Assembly: GCA_034766995.1 (NCBI GenBank)
Contig: CM068313.1
Span: forward strand, 12,707,512 to 12,771,511
Length of the DNA stretch: 64,000 bases
Direction: 5' to 3'
Source of the DNA: Acanthacorydalis orientalis
Lineage: Eukaryota; Arthropoda; Insecta; Megaloptera; Corydalidae
Position 1 is the first letter of the stretch. Each line of letters opens with the position of its first letter. The notes beneath the pieces were generated by a model. The model was not told the origin of the DNA and ran no database searches. It worked only from the letters and a program-made list of their open reading frames with translations. Of the stretch, positions 63,331 to 64,000 are shown piece by piece. Position numbers and translations under genes: made by a program.

Positions 63331-64000
63331 AAAATTATCTATCACGTGGTGTGCAACTCGATTCGATTATTTTCAAAAATGACCTAACTTTGATCAAAAA
63401 ACCTATTTTTCAACCAGTTTTTAGCCCATTAGTAGTCGAAATTAAGTGCGAAATGGGTCATATCGCACATCGTTAGATGCGTCTTAAAATTATCTATCAC
63501 GTGGTGTGCAACTCGATTCGATTATTTTCAAAAATGACCTAACTTTGATCAAAAAACCTATTTTTCAACCAGTTTTTCGGCCATAAATAGTCGAAATTAA
63601 GTGCGAAACGGCTCATATCGCACATTGTTAGATGCGTCTTGAAATTATCTATCACGTGGTGTACAATTCGATTCGATTATTTTCAAAAAAGACCTAACTT
63701 TGCTAAAAAAACCTATTTCTTAACCAGTTTTTAGCCCATTAGTAGTCGAAATTAAGTGCGAAATGGGTCATTTCGCACATCGTTAGATGCGTCTTGAAAT
63801 TATCTATCACGTGGTGTGCAACTCGATTCGATTATTTTCAAAAATGACCTAACTTTGATCAAAAAACCTATTTTTCAACCAGTTTTTCGGCCATAAATAG
63901 TCGAAATTAAGTGCGAAACGGCTCATATCGCACATCGTTAGATGCGTCTTAAAATTATCTATCACAAGGTGTGCAATTCGATTCGATTATTTTCAAAAAA

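Larger units (their letters stand above)
44335..64000. repeat. 155-bp satellite array, about 127 monomers, open at the right end
   Basis: The word CGTTA(A/C/G)ATGCG recurs at exactly 155-base intervals (44411, 44566, 44721, 44876, 45031, 45186 and on) to the window end, all in the same orientation. Each unit contains, in order, CCTATTTTT(C/T)AACCAGTTTT, a GGCCATAA or GCCCATTA variant, TAGTCGAAATTAAG, a dyad region, CACATCGTTAGATGCGTCTT, TATCTATCACGTGGTGTGCA, CGATTCGATTATTTTC and AAAGACCTAACTTTG. The first unit is clearly diverged; inner units differ at only a few diagnostic sites that form linked classes. Rare 154-bp units and one 156-bp unit (near 59,680) occur. No gene, promoter or transposon was found inside. 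This is satellite DNA of centromeric or heterochromatic type; location is inference. Confidence 0.97.

Noticed and set aside
44335..64000. CRISPR-like array
   Set aside because: The repeats are contiguous 155-bp units without unique spacers, in animal nuclear DNA.
44335..64000. CENP-B box in the satellite
   Set aside because: No match to the known CENP-B box pattern was seen in the monomer variants inspected.

Overview
The window is AT-rich nuclear DNA from an animal, almost certainly an insect. The genes have small phase-compatible exons with GT-AG introns, the ER calcium sensor STIM is present as a single insect-type gene, and the DNA is full of (TA)n microsatellites and decayed mariner, Tc1, hAT and piggyBac-type copies. 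A hymenopteran (bee-like) genome is my best guess, but the sequence alone does not prove the order.

Layout. 1-11,560 (minus strand): the first two coding exons of a membrane protein that looks like a NIT-domain receptor guanylyl cyclase, separated by a 10.3-kb intron. The rest of the gene lies beyond base 1. That intron carries a hAT remnant and a small mariner derivative. 11,600-15,400: gene-free, with a piggyBac-type MITE (TTAA target sites), a dead mariner and many (TA)n tracts. 15,489-16,157 (plus): a two-exon CFAP97/hemingway-family gene. 19,649-31,192 (plus): Stim, which I assembled as 11 exons giving 685 residues with all phases consistent, plus a candidate 21-nt microexon and two candidate alternative ends. 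35,522-37,549 (minus): an alpha-1,3-fucosyltransferase of the FUT10/11 type, six exons and 431 residues. 38,497-40,118 (plus): Nap1, five exons and 386 residues ending in a CKQQ box. The last two genes are divergent and share roughly 0.5 kb of upstream DNA.

41,160-64,000: the window leaves gene-bearing DNA and enters layered satellite DNA. An old, degenerate ~159-bp tandem family (41.2-43.0 kb) is followed by a degenerate ~151-bp family (43.0-44.2 kb). A short transition then leads into a highly homogeneous 155-bp satellite (44.33 kb to the window end, about 127 monomers) that continues beyond the window. The 155-bp array has higher-order repeat units (929 bp = 6 monomers; 1,239 bp = 8 monomers). 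Many monomers carry a perfect 10-bp inverted repeat around a 3-base centre, which other monomer classes have lost. The layout resembles a gene-to-pericentromere or gene-to-heterochromatin boundary. This layered satellite is the strongest candidate for something undescribed.

The genes do not form a functional cluster; they are ordinary neighbours (calcium entry, glycosylation, chromatin assembly, cilia, cGMP signalling).
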